The translations under genes were made by a program, and so were the position numbers. Shown piece by piece: positions 26,501-38,400 of a DNA stretch of 64,000 nucleotides. This stretch comes from Tribonema minus (taxonomy: Eukaryota; Sar; Xanthophyceae; Tribonematales; Tribonemataceae), in assembly GCA_017506865.1 (NCBI GenBank), contig JAFCMP010000323.1, positions 930,001 through 994,000 on the forward strand. Reading direction: 5' to 3'. The notes under the pieces are model-generated. The model saw only the letters and a program-made list of their open reading frames with translations. It was not told where the DNA came from and did not search any database. How positions within the stretch are numbered: the stretch's first letter is position 1; the number at the start of each line of letters is the position of its first letter.

Positions 26501-29500
26501 GCTGCTTCAAGGTGCCAGTGATCATGATAGTTCAAAAACTGTACTTGAAGGACGCTCTTGTACCAGACGGCCGCGCGCAATCGCGCCGCCGTCTGCTGCC
26601 TCAGCCTGCAGCAGACACGAATGCAAACTGTCGAGGTGAAAGCAGTGCAGTATACTCCAACTTTGGAAGAGCCGCTCCTCGGAGCAAAGACAAGTTCACA
26701 AGTGCTGCCGCACTGGTCGGTTTAATTTATGCTGAAGGCATTCACAGTGCGCACACGAGTGCGGTTTTGTCCCTTCTTGCTGCACTGGCAGTGCAAGATG
26801 ATGAGCTTTAGGAAGCGACAAGCGGCATACATCGCGGAAGGCGAGCTTGTCGAGATGAGGTCCGCAGTAGACGCGATACTGCGAAAGCTGCGGCTGGTGT
26901 CCGTGCCCGATGCCGGTGCCGCTACCGCTGCCACCATCGCCATCAAGTCTGTGCGTGCGCGTTCGGGCTCCAACAAGGGGCACAAATTCACGGCTGGTCA
27001 AGCCGTGTACTACCGCGGCAACAACTGGGAAGAGTATGCCCGGCACAGACACAGCGGTAGCGGCACCGGCATCGGGCGCAGACATGCGGCATTTGCAGTA
27101 TTGCGTCGACGGCAGACCTCATCTTGGCGAGCTCGCCTTCAGTGATACATGCAGCTTGTCGCTATCGTACTCCAAAAGTAGTAGGTACTGACAACACCAT
27201 CCTTTGAAGAAGTAGCAACTACATCCAACATAATCAAAACAAATCCATCATACATACCCATGCGGCTGAAGCATCCTCGCCGACGGCGGCAACGCGCGCC
27301 GTCGTCAGCGCGCCACGCGGCACCACGGCGCTGAGCGCTGCCACCAAGCGCTCCCTGCTCACCAGGCAGAACTGCAAAGAGCACCAGGGGGCATTGAGCA
27401 CGCGTCATGGATGTGAGCTAGGGTGAGGGGTACGGGTAGGGGTAGGGATAGGTTAGGGGTTGGGTATGAGTGGACGCAAAGACTTGAAAATTGGGGTATG
27501 GGTGGACGCAAAGACGAGCTTAGGGTTTGGGTTTGGGTTAGAATCAGGGTGAGGCAAAGGCGAGTGCTGCCACCAGGCACTTGGTGAGGGTTAAGTTTAG
27601 GGTGAGGGCTAAAGTCCGCCGTCAATGATGGTAAGGGTTAGAGAAAGGGTCAGGGTTAGAGTGGACGTGAAGATGAGCAGGGCTTCGCCCCCTGGCGCAA
27701 GCTTCTTTGCAGCACTCAGAATACGCCATGGTTGAAGGTTACGGTTAGGGCTAGGGTTGGGTTAGGGTAAGGGTTAGGGTGAACATGCAGATGAGCCGGG
27801 CTCCGCCTTGGGGGTGTAGGGGTACGAGACTGCAGGATGAACGAGAACAAGGGTTAGGGTTAGGGTTAAGCACAAGTGACATTTGTGCATGCAAGCCAGT
27901 TGTGATGAGCGAATGCAGTAGGGCGAGGCGGGTGTGGTTTTGGGAGTTGAGGGTAAGGGTTGGGGTTAGGAATCGACATGCTGCTGAGCACCAACCGATG
28001 TGTTGTGTCTTTGCCAGCACACAAGTGCTGTTCACGCAGATACCGTGCGAAAACACGCCTAACCCGAACCCTAATCCTAACCCTACCCCAGCACTGAGAA
28101 TTCCACTCCACCAGCCCGTGCGCCCCCTCATCCTAACCCTCATCCTAACCCTAGAATGTGGTGTGTAAGCCCGCGTGCTGCGCTGGGCCTGATGACGTTG
28201 CCCGAATGCCGTGACATTGGGGCGCGCTGTCACACGTGAAATCCCCTTGCATGGTACAGCGCCCCCCCCCCCCCCCCCTGCTGACAGTCCATATGAGAAG
28301 GGTTGAGCGGCGCACGCAGTCACGAATCGCCGCACAGCGCACGCGCCTAGCCTAGGAGGTTGTGGAGCGCTCGCGAGTTCCTACACGCGAGCAGCATCGG
28401 TATCGTGTACTTGAAGGTACTGTCCCCTTGAGAATGCTGTCCGCAGAGCGCAAAGCGTACTTGTCACTGCTCGCATGCTCCTGCTATACATCGCGCGTCG
28501 AAATTGGGAGGAGCGCTCGCCAGCGCCACTGCGCGGTGGCCGTAGTGCAGCGTGTACTTGACTGTACCGCTCGTCTGAGTGCACTGTACTTGAAGTGTAC
28601 TCACTCTACTAGCGCGCCGCCGCGACATGCCCCAGGCCCGTAGTGTACTCGACTATACTGCGCTTCTGAGTGCACTGTACCTGAAGTGTACTCACTCCAC
28701 AGCTCACGCGCCGCCGCACCTCACGCACCTTGCGCCCCCGGCCCCGTAGTGTACTCGGCTGTACTGCGCTTCTGATTGCACTGTACCTGAAGTGTACTCG
28801 CTCTGCTGCGCGCCGCTGCGACACGCACCGTACGCCCCCAGCCCGCAGTGTACTCGACTGTACTGCGCTTCTGAGTGCACTGTACCTGAAGTGTACTCAG
28901 TCTACTGCTCGCGCGCTGCCGCGCCATAGGCACTTTGCATATCTTCTTGGTAGCCTTGGTGCCTTTTTTACAGCATTTTACTCATTAAGATTGATTTATC
29001 TTTGTTTTTTGAGTTCACCCAATGGATATCGCCCTGTTATTGTAAACGCACATGAGTCGTCATTCTTAATAAGTTTACCATTAGGTGTACTTGCAATTCC
29101 AGGTATTGACACGCACCTTACGCCCCAGGCCCATGCAGACGGCCGCCATATCCACCTTCTTCAGCACCTGCTCCTGGCCATTGCTGTCGCCGCCGCTGCT
29201 GCTGCTGCTGCTGCTGCGATCGCGCGTCATGTACACAGTGTCGACGGGGTAGGTTCCGCCTTCCCACAGCCCGGTGCCTGGCGCGAGAGACGCAGCGGGC
29301 GATGCAAGGGGGTCAATGACAACGAGGGTTAGGGTTAAAGTTAGGGTCAGCATACGACTGCGACATGCACTTTGTTGTACGTCTCAAGGGCTTTGATATC
29401 GCTGGTACTGATTCCAGAGGAGCATGCTTTCACGGCGAGCAAATATCATTACAACAGGGGCCAAACGCTCCGGTGCCACACCAAACCGAGCGCTGTGGAA

Positions 29501-31107
29501 CTAGGGCTAGCGTGCGCTCGCTGACGCTGTCAAACAGGACGCAAGCTTGAGGGTAGGGTTAGGGTTAAGATGACAAACAAGCCGCTCAGCATTACGCCTG
29601 CGTCATGTGGTTTGTCATACTCATCAGGGGCGGTGAGGTCGCTTTCGGTATCAACTCAACAGGAGCTCGCTTGCGCAGCGAGCGAATCTCATGAAAGCGA
29701 GGGTCACACCCGCCGGTTTCAAAACGCGCGGGGCTTGAAGCGCTACACCATGACTACGCTGCAGACCGGCCAAACCCAGCAGGGCCCTGACCGCCGCCGC
29801 CGACATTGCCCAGCAAGACCCTATGTTCAACTTGCTTCCGAATTCGAAATTGTACGACACACACGCTCTCCCGCACCACCGCGTTTGGAGAGGGCGAATC
29901 AGAACGACATGGCGGACAGCGCGCGCGTCACGCGCATCACGAGCCACTCGCGCATGTGCCAACGGCGCCTGTTCACCTACTGTACCTTCGTCATCAGACC
30001 CTACCCAGACCCATACCTTCCCGTACGCCGAGCGCGCGCAGCATGTCCGCGGTGCCGGACCTACCATACCCATACATACCCCCCCGAGCCCTGTACCCAT
30101 ACCCCCCCACGCCCTATACCCATACCCCCCAAAGCTCTATATTTTGGAATATGATTTTCATATCCCCTCCCCTATCCCTATACCTACCTTCCCCGACGCC
30201 GAGCGCGCGCAGCATGTCCGCGGCGCCGGGCCACAGCACAAGATGTTACCATATTCCCATACCCCTCTGATTGTATGCCTACTATTCGGTTCACAGTTCC
30301 CGACCACACTTTTCAAGCATTCGTAACTTGCGATCGCCCCGACGAATCTTGCTGCAAATTGGTGCAACGCAATCGCTAAGTGCCACTCTATCAACACATA
30401 TGCAGTGAGCGCACCAGCTCCATGCCTATCGCGTGCTATCTCCATTTTACTAAAAATTTGCGCACAAAATTGCCGTCCTCGTTTTTCAAGCAGCCGTAAC
30501 TTGCAAACGCTTTGATGGTTTTGGATGCAAGTTGGTGAGGTGCAAGCGCCACATAAGGGCACTGTGAACCGAATAGTACCTTCACCCACGCCGAGCGCGC
30601 GCAGCATGTCCGCCGCGCCAGGCCACAGCGCAACATGTTACCATACCCATACATACCCCCCTCCACCTATCCCTAACATACCTTCACCAACGCCCTGCGC
30701 GCGCAGCATGTCCGCGGCGCCGGGCCACAGCGCCAGATGCTACCACACCCACACCCATAATCCCCAAAGCACTCCTGATCGTACACCTACCTTCCCCCGC
30801 GCCGAGTGCGCGCAGCATGTCCGCGGCGCCAGGCCTACCCCATATCCATACCCCCCAAAGCACTAAACCCCTATACCCCTCTGATCGTATACCTACCTTC
30901 ACCAACGCCGAGCGCGCGCAGCATGTCCGCGGCGCCGGGCCACAGCGCGAGGTCCGCGCCGTGGTCCCTGTCGCCGTCGCCGCAGCGCTCCACGACGGCG
31001 GCGCCGATGCCCAGACTGCTGAGCGCTGCTGCGAGTGTGAGGCCGCCGATGCCGCCGCCGACAATGACGACGCTGTTGGGCGCGTTTGGCGCGCGCGGCG
31101 CGGCAGC
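16615..31107 (-). CDS. FAD-dependent class A monooxygenase half of a UbiA-FAD fusion gene
   Basis: Ten exons on the minus strand: 31107-30897, 29277-29117, 27371-27258, 25733-25594, 23771-23688, 21872-21785, 20441-20347, 18918-18860, 18043-17914, 16825-16615 (TAG). All phases close, giving 430 residues. Exon 1 has the Rossmann GGGIGGLTLA and VVER end of beta 2; exon 3 SRERLVAALSAVVP; exon 4 the DG motif GADGIRS; exon 6 YSWGYIDATRTTGYWFV; exons 8-9 the GD motif VTLIGDACHAVTPNNGQGA; exon 10 the C-terminal helix IGQLAPPLRDAVLRLLP. This is the PF01494-type fold of zeaxanthin epoxidase and aromatic or polyprenyl hydroxylases, which use FAD, NAD(P)H and oxygen. Exon 4 uses a GC donor (TACAG then GCGAGT). 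Exon 1 has an acceptor and no start Met; its phase equals that of the preceding UbiA exon, hence the fusion reading. Confidence 0.85.
17048..17800 (-). repeat. Donor-side copies of FAD exon 9 (5 copies)
   Basis: Copies near 17741-17797, 17563-17625, 17385-17440, 17219-17284 and 17048-17115 repeat the end of the exon at 17914 (TACTGGGACCAGCC, then GAGGCTTTTTACCA and GTAAGT) at about 170 bases. The farthest copy is the most diverged. Units also contain a repeated AGAACATG segment. Confidence 0.9.
18495..18690 (-). repeat. Donor-side copies of FAD exon 8
   Basis: Two copies (about 18500-18530 and 18660-18690) of the exon-8 end with GGAG then GTG donor, embedded in units of about 170 bases that also repeat AACTGTTTCCGCTGATGTG and a TTAGGG run. 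Confidence 0.75.
19845..20205 (-). repeat. Donor-side copies of FAD exon 7
   Basis: Four shortened copies near 19850, 19940, 20035 and 20155 of the exon-7 end (AACCCGCAAGGCATATACAA then CACAG and GTAC). The copy at 20155-20205 is longest and keeps GCGGCGCACAACCCGCAAGG. Upstream, pieces of the exon start recur near 20585-20615 and 20700-20715. Confidence 0.75.
21270..21480 (-). repeat. Donor-side copies of FAD exon 6
   Basis: Two copies (21278-21340 and 21427-21475) of the exon-6 end; the one at 21427 keeps CATTGACGCCAC, TACTGGTTCGTCAAACAG and the GTAAC donor. Spacers contain CCCTAA units and a duplicated GCGCTCNGACCGCCAGCACTT segment. Confidence 0.8.
21955..23400 (-). repeat. Acceptor-side copies of FAD exon 6
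   Basis: At least seven copies (near 21975, 22120, 22210, 22390, 22520, 23285, 23350) of the exon-6 start, reading on the minus strand GCAGCATGTCCATNGTCTAC. Units also carry AATCACAGAGAGGGTAGGT. They fill most of the intron between exons 5 and 6; 22600-23270 between them shows no supported gene. Confidence 0.8.
22250..22345 (-). mobile_element. Fragment of TIR element family (see 37844-38192)
   Basis: The minus strand carries AATCAAAAGATTGTAGAGCTC and TAGGTGACAAGGTGTGG(T)AAGCCGTCAAA, matching the element ends at 51905-51985 and 37844. Confidence 0.6.
23575..23650 (-). repeat. Donor-side copy of FAD exon 5; CA/CG microsatellite beside it
   Basis: One copy of the exon-5 end (CTCAGCGACATGTTTGAAGCC, then CAACGAGCTC) lies about 100 bases beyond the exon at 23688. 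Next to it is a (CA)n(CG)n microsatellite at 23523-23559. Confidence 0.75.
24460..25590 (-). repeat. Donor-side copies of FAD exon 4 keeping a GC donor
   Basis: Several copies (near 24710-24735, 24840-24885, 25060-25090, 25240-25270, 25445-25500) of the exon-4 end. On the minus strand they read GCGAGGTCTGCTAC(A/G)G then GC(G/A)AGT, so the non-canonical GC donor is copied too. CCCTAA units fill the spacers. Confidence 0.8.
25860..26640 (-). repeat. Acceptor-side copies of FAD exon 4
   Basis: About five copies (25865-25935, 26060-26110, 26215-26270, 26425-26465, 26565-26625) of the exon-4 start: CTGCAG acceptor, GGCAGCGCGATCGC and, in the nearest copy, GACGGCATCCGCAGC. Units share TTCTGAAGTGGCGCTGCTTC and GATCATGATAGTTCAAG. 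Confidence 0.8.
27372..28590. other. FAD intron 2, telomere-unit rich part
   Basis: TTAGGG-like units in both orientations (27420-28160) and an 18-base C run at 28262-28279. No gene is supported here. Confidence 0.6.
28600..28925 (-). repeat. Donor-side copies of FAD exon 2
   Basis: Four units of about 100 bases share TGTACTCGACTGTACTGCGC and CTGTACCTGAAGTGTACTC. Each also carries a short, diverged copy of the exon-2 end (GGCCTGGGGCGTAAG then GTGCGTGTC on the minus strand). Confidence 0.75.
30000..30840 (-). repeat. Donor-side copies of FAD exon 1 (5 copies)
   Basis: Copies at about 30010-30060, 30185-30240, 30575-30635, 30680-30735 and 30790-30835 repeat the exon-1 end. On the minus strand they read GCGGACATGCTGCGCGCGCT then GGAAG or GTGAAG and a GTA donor. 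Reading frame is kept (ADMLRALGV). Confidence 0.9.
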
Positions 31108-31164
31108 CTGCACAGTGAAGTTTGAGTTGAAGATTGGAACAGCGTGGACGGTGTCCTTGTGAGT

Positions 31165-31330
31165 GATCGCGACGCTGTCGGGCGCGCCCGGCGCGGGCGG
31201 CGCGGCGGCCTTCACGTGAAGTTCGATTTGAAGGCTGGAACATATGTGTTTCAGGGGTTCTTGAAAAAGTTTTTGGGGTCACGGCGCCGTCGGGTGCACC
31301 CCGCATGCGGCTGCGCGGCGGCCTGCACGT
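31165..31330 (-). repeat. Acceptor-side copies of FAD exon 1
   Basis: Two copies upstream of the exon at 31107. The nearer (31160-31215) reads AAPPAPGAPDSVAI where the exon reads AAPRAPNAPNSVVI. The farther (31275-31330) is degenerate. They abut the U8 copies from the other side, with no room that looks like a separate first exon. Confidence 0.75.
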
Positions 31331-31494
31331 AAAGCTCAAGTCAAAGTTTTGAACAGCGTGCTTGTCAGGACTTCAAACATGGGGCAGGATCTCCTGGCGA
31401 CTGCAACACTGCAAATAAACGGGAGCACCGTGCCCACCAACTCTGTTGCGAGAACCTGCAGAGTGAAACTCCAACTTCAACCTCTGTGTGCTGC

Positions 31495-32325
31495 TCGCGG
31501 GCGCACCTGCGGCTTGTTGCGCTTGGGCATGTAGCGCAGGTTCCAGGGCAGGCATGGCCTTCTGGCGACCACAACGCAGCAATAAGTAGGCGTCGCATAC
31601 CCAACGACCGCCTGCACTTGAAGCTTCAACCTTCAGTTGTGTGCTGTTCACCTGCGGCTTGTTGCGCATTGGGCATGAGCCCCAAGAGGCAAGACAATCA
31701 CGGCCTTCTGGCGACTACATCACTGCAAATAAGCAGGCGTGCCAGCCCCAACGACGGCTGTGCAGCTGTTCTGCGGGGCTAGTAATGCTTCGACTTCAAT
31801 TGTGTGCTGCACATAGCGCACCTGAGGCTGAATATGAACCCCAGCTTCCACGGCCAGGCACGGCCTTCTGGCGACTACAACACTGCAAATAAGCAACTGC
31901 CCGCGGCCGTCTGGCGACTACAACACCTCAAATAAGCAGGTGTGCCGCTCCCAATGACGGCTGTGAAAAGAAAACCGCCTGCACAGTAGTGATACTTCAA
32001 CTTTCACCGTCTGCTGGTCACCTGCGGCTTGTTGCGCTTGGGCATGAACCCCATCAGGAAGGGCAGGCACGGCCTTCTGGCAACTACAACACTGCAAATA
32101 AGCAACTGCGCGCATGATAGTGATACTTCCACTTTAACTTCAATTGTGTGCTGGTCACCTGCAGCTTGTTGCGCTTGGGTATGAACCCAAGAGGAAGGGC
32201 AGGCACGGCCTTCTTGCAAGTACAACACTGCAAATAAGCAACTGCCTGCGGGGTAGTAAAAATTTAACTTCAATCGCACCTGCGGCTTGTTGCGCTTGGG
32301 CCTGAACCCCAGGAGGAAGGGCAGG
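31495..32325 (-). repeat. Donor-side copies of UbiA exon 8
   Basis: At least five copies (near 31500, 31640, 32020, 32150, 32275) of the exon-8 end. On the minus strand they read TTCATGCCCAAGCGCAACAA, then GCCGCAG and GTG. Units also share GGCCTTCTGGCGACTACAAC. Confidence 0.85.
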
Positions 32326-32442
32326 CGCGGCTTTCTGGCGACTTTAACACTGCAAATAAGCAGACGTATCCTCCCAACCACGAAAAGAACTGCATGCACG
32401 GTAGTGATACTTCAACTTCAGCTTCAACAATTGTGTGCTCAC

Positions 32443-35400
32443 CTGCCGCTTGTTGCGCTTGGGCATGAATCCCAAGAGGAAGGGCAGGCATGGCAGGCAG
32501 CGCACGCCGAGGGACCAGGAGGGGCCGGTGTACCACAGTTCGCGTGCCTGGTGCAAAGTACAAGAAACAAAGAGAGAGAGAGAGAGTCAGAGTCAGAGAC
32601 AAGAAGTGAGGGCGCGCTGGCGCCGTGGCATGCAAACTTGACACATGTGTAAACTGATAAGGGCTCTGAAGTAAGCAAGTGTATGAAAGTCGATTATTTT
32701 GATGAAGAACATGCTGCTGCCCTCGACCGACGACGAGATGCAACACATCAACATACACATCGACGCAGCACGCATGGGGTCAAAGCGGCACACCTCCCTT
32801 GCACGACTGCAGCAGGTGACCCCGCGAACCCGCCGTGACTTCATGAACTGACACCGGGGGGCGCTAGCAGCGTGACCGCGCGCTGTGACAGCGCCAGCAG
32901 CGGTGCCAGTTCACAACGGGTGGCGCGTTCAGAGTCACAACTTCAATATCAGCAATATCAGGTGACGCGGCAGCTGTGCTTCTGAAAGGTAAATACGGGC
33001 CAGGCATGCGCGAGCTTCTGATAAGGCTGTCTAACCCTAACCCTAACCCTAATCCTAACCCTAAGATACACCGATTGAGTATCGGTGCTAACCCTCACCC
33101 CAACCCCAACCCTTATGCTAACCCTAACGATAAGCGTGCGGCAGGATGATGAGCGATGCTCAGAGCTCACTAGGGTTAGGGTTAGGCTTAGGGTTAGGGT
33201 TAGGGTCCGCAAAGACGGGGAGGATGACCCAGGGGGCGCGCTTCAGCACGACGGCTGCTCGTGCGGGTCACGTTAGGGTTAGGGTTAGGGTTAGGGTCAT
33301 CAATGGCTGACCGATGAATTCTACTTCAGGTTTGATGCTGCAGGGTTGATGCCGGGAGCAAATGGTGGTATTGCAACATCAATTTGCAGTCAAGTGCGCA
33401 GCAGCGCTCAACGCGATGCTCGGCGCTCACCAGGCAGTCCGCAAACACGCCCAGGACGACCCAGGGCGCGTGCTGCAGGCTGGCGAGCGCGTTGGGTGCT
33501 CATGTGGTTGAGCGGCTGATCGATAAACTGTACTTCAAGTTTGGTGCCGGGGACATCGATTTGCAGTTGAGTGCGCGGCAGTGCGCGATGCTCAGCGCTC
33601 GCCAGGCAGTCCGCAAAGACGCCCAGGACGACCCAGGGCGCGCGCCTCAGGCTGGCGAGCACGATGGCTGCTCGTGTGGTTGAGTGACGCTGTTGCGACA
33701 TTGATTGTGCAGTACGCGTGTGGCAGTGCTCGATGCGATGCTCAACGCTCACCAGGCAGTCCGCAAAGTTGCCCAGGACGGCGTCGGGCGCGTGCCTCAG
33801 GCTGGCGAGCACGATGGCTGCTCGAGCGATGGCCGCTCAGTAAACTGTACTTCAAGTTTGGTGCCGGGAGCAGACAAATGGCGTCGCATACCCCAACCCT
33901 TATACCCCAACCCTAGCCCTGAGCGTGCGGCAGGATCATGAGCGCTCGCGCGATGCACTCACGAGGCCGTCGGCAAAGACGCCCAGGACGACCTATGGCG
34001 CGCATTTCAAGCTGACGAGCACAATGGCTGCTTGCACGCGTCAGCGGTGACTGATCAATAAACTGTACTTGAAGTTTGGGGCCGCGAGCACACGAATGGC
34101 ATTGCAACATCAGTTGTTTGCGGTCAGAGTGTGCAGCAGTGCTCGGCGAGATGCTCAGCGCTCACCAGGCAGTCGGCGAAGACGCCCATGATGACCCACG
34201 GCGCGTGCTTGAGGCTCACGAGCACGATGCGGGCCAGGCGGTACGGCAGCGGCTGCACGACACAATGGGGGCAGCGCGTATCATGAGATGCACGGCAATT
34301 TCTGACAGTGATGGCACTGCAGAGGCGCCGAAATCACCACACAAGCCTGCGCAGCAGCGGCTGCGCGCTACGCAGAAACTGTTGGGAAAGCCTAACCCTA
34401 ACCCTAACCCTAATGGCAGCAGCTGCTCAGTACTAGGGCATCAGGTGGCCAACACATATTGTTAGGGTAGGGTCAGCAACACGCAAAAGGTGCAGCTGCG
34501 TGCAACAGGGCACAATGTGTACCGACAACTGCGAATTGTCAGTATGAAACCGAATTAAAAGATCGTAGAGCTCTAGGTGACAAGGGATGGTTAGCCGCAA
34601 GTGCTTTCCACCAATAACCGTGGTCGCCGCTGCTGCAGCAATTGGCCACGAGTCAAACAGTACCACCAGTATTAATGTATCGGAGCGATGGGTATGTAGC
34701 GAGGTGCTGCCGAGGCGTCGCAATTGCCATGCGAGCCTGTAAGGTAGCGGCTGGTGGCATAGGGGGCATTGCGTAGAATGAGAAGGTCAATCCATTCGCC
34801 TGGGTTGGAATGGGGGTAGTGCACGAGTTGGAGCGACGGACAACATGGCGCTTTGCAAGACCGCCACAACTGCCATCACAAACCCTAACCCTAACCCTAA
34901 CCCTAGATAAGAGGAGGTCAGGCTGCGGGCGGGCGGGGGGCAACGCGTGCAGTGCCTTGCATCCACGCGGGCAATCAGATGAACGCTTGCCTCGAACAGT
35001 GCAGCATGACTCGCGCGCGAGGGCTAGCCCTACATCCTAACTCTAACCCTACATGCACCCCCCGCGCCTCACGAGCAATGCACGCGGCAACTTGATACGC
35101 TGAGCTCCGTGGCTGCTGGCGTGGACGCTAGGGTTAGGGTTAGGGTTTGGCAGTGTGCACCGCCATGAGACAGGGACGTGCCACAGACAGCCAACAGCGA
35201 TGCTAGGGTTAGGGTGAGGGTTACGCACGTACGTCCCCGCGAAGGGCAGCCCTAGCAGCGCGTCCCGCTGAATAGAAAAAAGTGGTTTTTGATTGAGTAG
35301 TCAGATTCCATCAAAGCGAGAGTAAATGAAAGGTGCAGTCATTTCATTACAACACGCTTTTGCTTTGCAGCATTCCCCGTGGATTTCTACACCAGCCTTT

Positions 35401-38400
35401 GAACTGCCATGCATGTACAAATTTTTGGAGAAGGAGTGTTGCTTTGAGTGCAGATTCAATCCAAGAAGGGAGGGCTTTTTGCGCCGCAAGCGAAACAAAT
35501 AAAGGCACAAATTTTCTCGCCGACGGTATTTCTTGACGTCCTGCAAGTACATTGAGCCAGGTGGCGCCTTCAGACCACAGTTTCGACTTACGCATGTGTG
35601 GCTCAGCAGACTACTTCAAGTGAAGTTGAACTACGCCCATCCATGACACACACGCACGCACGCGTACGTACTGCAGATCGCAGGGTTGAGTGGCGGCTTG
35701 CGGTTGAAAGGGCCTGTTCTGGGCTGTTAGATCACCGTGCGCGCTTGTTCGCGTGGTTGTTTGCTGCACTTTTTCGCGTGGCTGTTCGTGCATGTTCGTG
35801 TGCATCGTCCAAGCCGCCACTCCTGGGCCTGAACACGTACATACCCACGCCGGCATGAATGCATACATACGTGCACCCGCACACGTGCAAACCTATGCCT
35901 GCGCATATACATGCCTGCGCCTGCGCTCGTGCTTCAAGTGGTACATACATACGCCTGCCTAAGTGCATACATGCCTACGCCTGCACGTGTACATACCCAC
36001 CCCTGCACGCGTGCATACCTTTGTCGGCATATTTGCATACCTACCTACGCCTGCACACGTACGTACCTACTCCTACACGCATGCGTACATACCTGCTTGA
36101 TCAGAGTCAGCGCAAGCTCAAGCCCAGCCGGTGCGTCGAGCAGCATGCCGATATACATACCTACGCCTGCACATACCTACCCCTGCACACGTACATACGT
36201 ACCCCTACAGACGTGCTCACATACCTCCTTCATCAGAGTCAGCGCAAGCTTAAGCCCATCCGGCGCGTCGAGCAGCATGCCGATCAGAGTTGACAGCTGA
36301 GGGGTCAAGACCGGAAGGAGGGGGGGGGGGGGGGGGGGGGGCAGGAGGTTGAGGTTAGTTTGCACCAGTCTGCGCATGTACTTTGAAATGCTACATGACA
36401 TGTGAGCATGCACACGGGGGTCCCAGCCTCGTATGCATGAATTTGGCGCAGGCGATCTGAAGTGTGGAAGGCAATCTTTGCAGGAGTACAAGATGACGCA
36501 GGGCTGCTCTGTCACTTCAACATTTAGTCAACAAGTTCTACTCCTCACGCTATCCACTAACCATCTGCAACCCACATACGCCCATACCTAGGCAGCACTA
36601 CTATGAAAAGTGACACTGCTCAAGCCTGCGCAGACCTCTGACAGTGGATGTACTTCAAGGGCATGCACCGCAATTAACAGACCTTCTTTCGTCCTTCACA
36701 GTGCGAGCGCCGGGGCGGACAACTTCAACTTCATCAACTGCTCCAAGCAAACCCAGGCTGTACCTGGTGTGACAGGGACAGCCGTTGCACGGTCATAGCC
36801 GTTACACACTGGCAGTTGCGGCAGTTACACTCATTGCCGGTGTACAGACTACAATGCAATCAGTTCCAGGAAAATTATGTCTTGACATTCGTCATCCGTT
36901 GCTTCGGTCACCCTGATGTCAACCTCACAGCAACTGACCCTAACTCTAACCCTAGTCTTAACCCAGCACAGGCTGGAGAACAATCGCTCGCCAGGTTGCC
37001 GCACACAGGTGCGAAGGCAAAGTGCAAGTGCAGAGTTCGAGTTGCCTTACCTTGCAGCTGCCCACGGCGTACAGCGCGAAGGCGCTCGCGTAACCGGCGA
37101 CGATGCTGAGCCCTGCCAGCCTCGCGCTGGCAGTTTCGCCCAGGACAACGGGCAGGGTGTTCTGCAGCAACAGCGCACACGGTTGCGACGATGAACTGTG
37201 TCGGTAACATGCGATGGACACTGCGAAGCTCTGGCCAGTGTGGTGGACGCTGACGGGGATTGTGGGAAAAAAGTGAAAAAAAATCAAACTTTCTGAGTAT
37301 TGTGTCTTGATTTTACTTGGATTTTTAGGTAGTTTGGTAGCGTATCTGTTTCGGGAACAGAAGGTCATCGATTCAACTTGTAGCAAGTGGTACAGCAGGT
37401 TAGGTGGCTCTGTGCTGTGGTCAAAGTTCAGGACACTTGACAGATATCATATAAGACAGCGGTTCCGGCGGCAAGAACCTCGCAGCAGAAGGAGGACGCG
37501 AGTACAGCGCCTGTGCCAGTAGTGTAACTACTCTAAATACCGATGGCTATCCCAAATCGCCACTGCCGATTGCGCGGCGCGGCCGGCAGACGCGCTCAGC
37601 AGCCCTTGTTTTAGGGCTACAGTACAGACAGCCCCAATGTTAGGGTTACGAGTGATGTAACCGCCCCTGCATTCCGCTGGAAAACCCCCAGACCGCCACT
37701 GCCGCGTGCGCGGCGCGGCCGGCAGACGCGTTCAGCAGCCCTAATGCTAGGGTTACGGTGCAGGCAGCCCCAAAGTGAGGGTTACTATCGCGCCCCCTGC
37801 CAGAGCATCAACGAGAATACCATCAAGGCACTTCGTTTATGAATGAAAACAATCAAAAGATCGTAGAGCTCTAGGTGACAACTTGTAGTATATAATCACC
37901 TTCTGCGCTTACGCGCATTCAAGAGCGCTGCCACCAGCTGCCGTACCTGATGTGTTGGGCTACGAGCTGGAGCTGGCCTACCGAACATGTGAGACCTTTC
38001 CATACTGAACATTCATGCCTCGGACGCTTAAAAGCTTGCACACAGAAGCCTTTTGACAACTGCGGACATGATGGCACTGTTTGACTCGTGGCCAATGACT
38101 GCAGCAGCGGCGACCACGGCTGTTGGTGGAAGGCACTTGCGGCTAACCATTCGTTGGCATCTAGAGCTCTACGATCTTCTGATTCGTTTTCATACAATTA
38201 AAATAGAGCACTGGACTACAGGCACCTCAGCGCACATAAAGCTTCAGTACCTACATACCTTGCCGCCGAGCCAGTCCACGGATGGAGATAGTTGATGAGC
38301 GGGCACTGCCGTAGCTCACCTGTCAACAGAAGGTCTCGCACCTTCCTGCTTCACGTCCGCCAGGAATGGCAGTACGGTTCGGGTCTGACGAACGTGCTTC

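Noticed and set aside
31108-32442. A separate gene boundary between UbiA and FAD halves
   Set aside because: I looked for a stop-bearing last exon and a Met-bearing first exon and found only exon-edge copies; kept open as the main test of the fusion.
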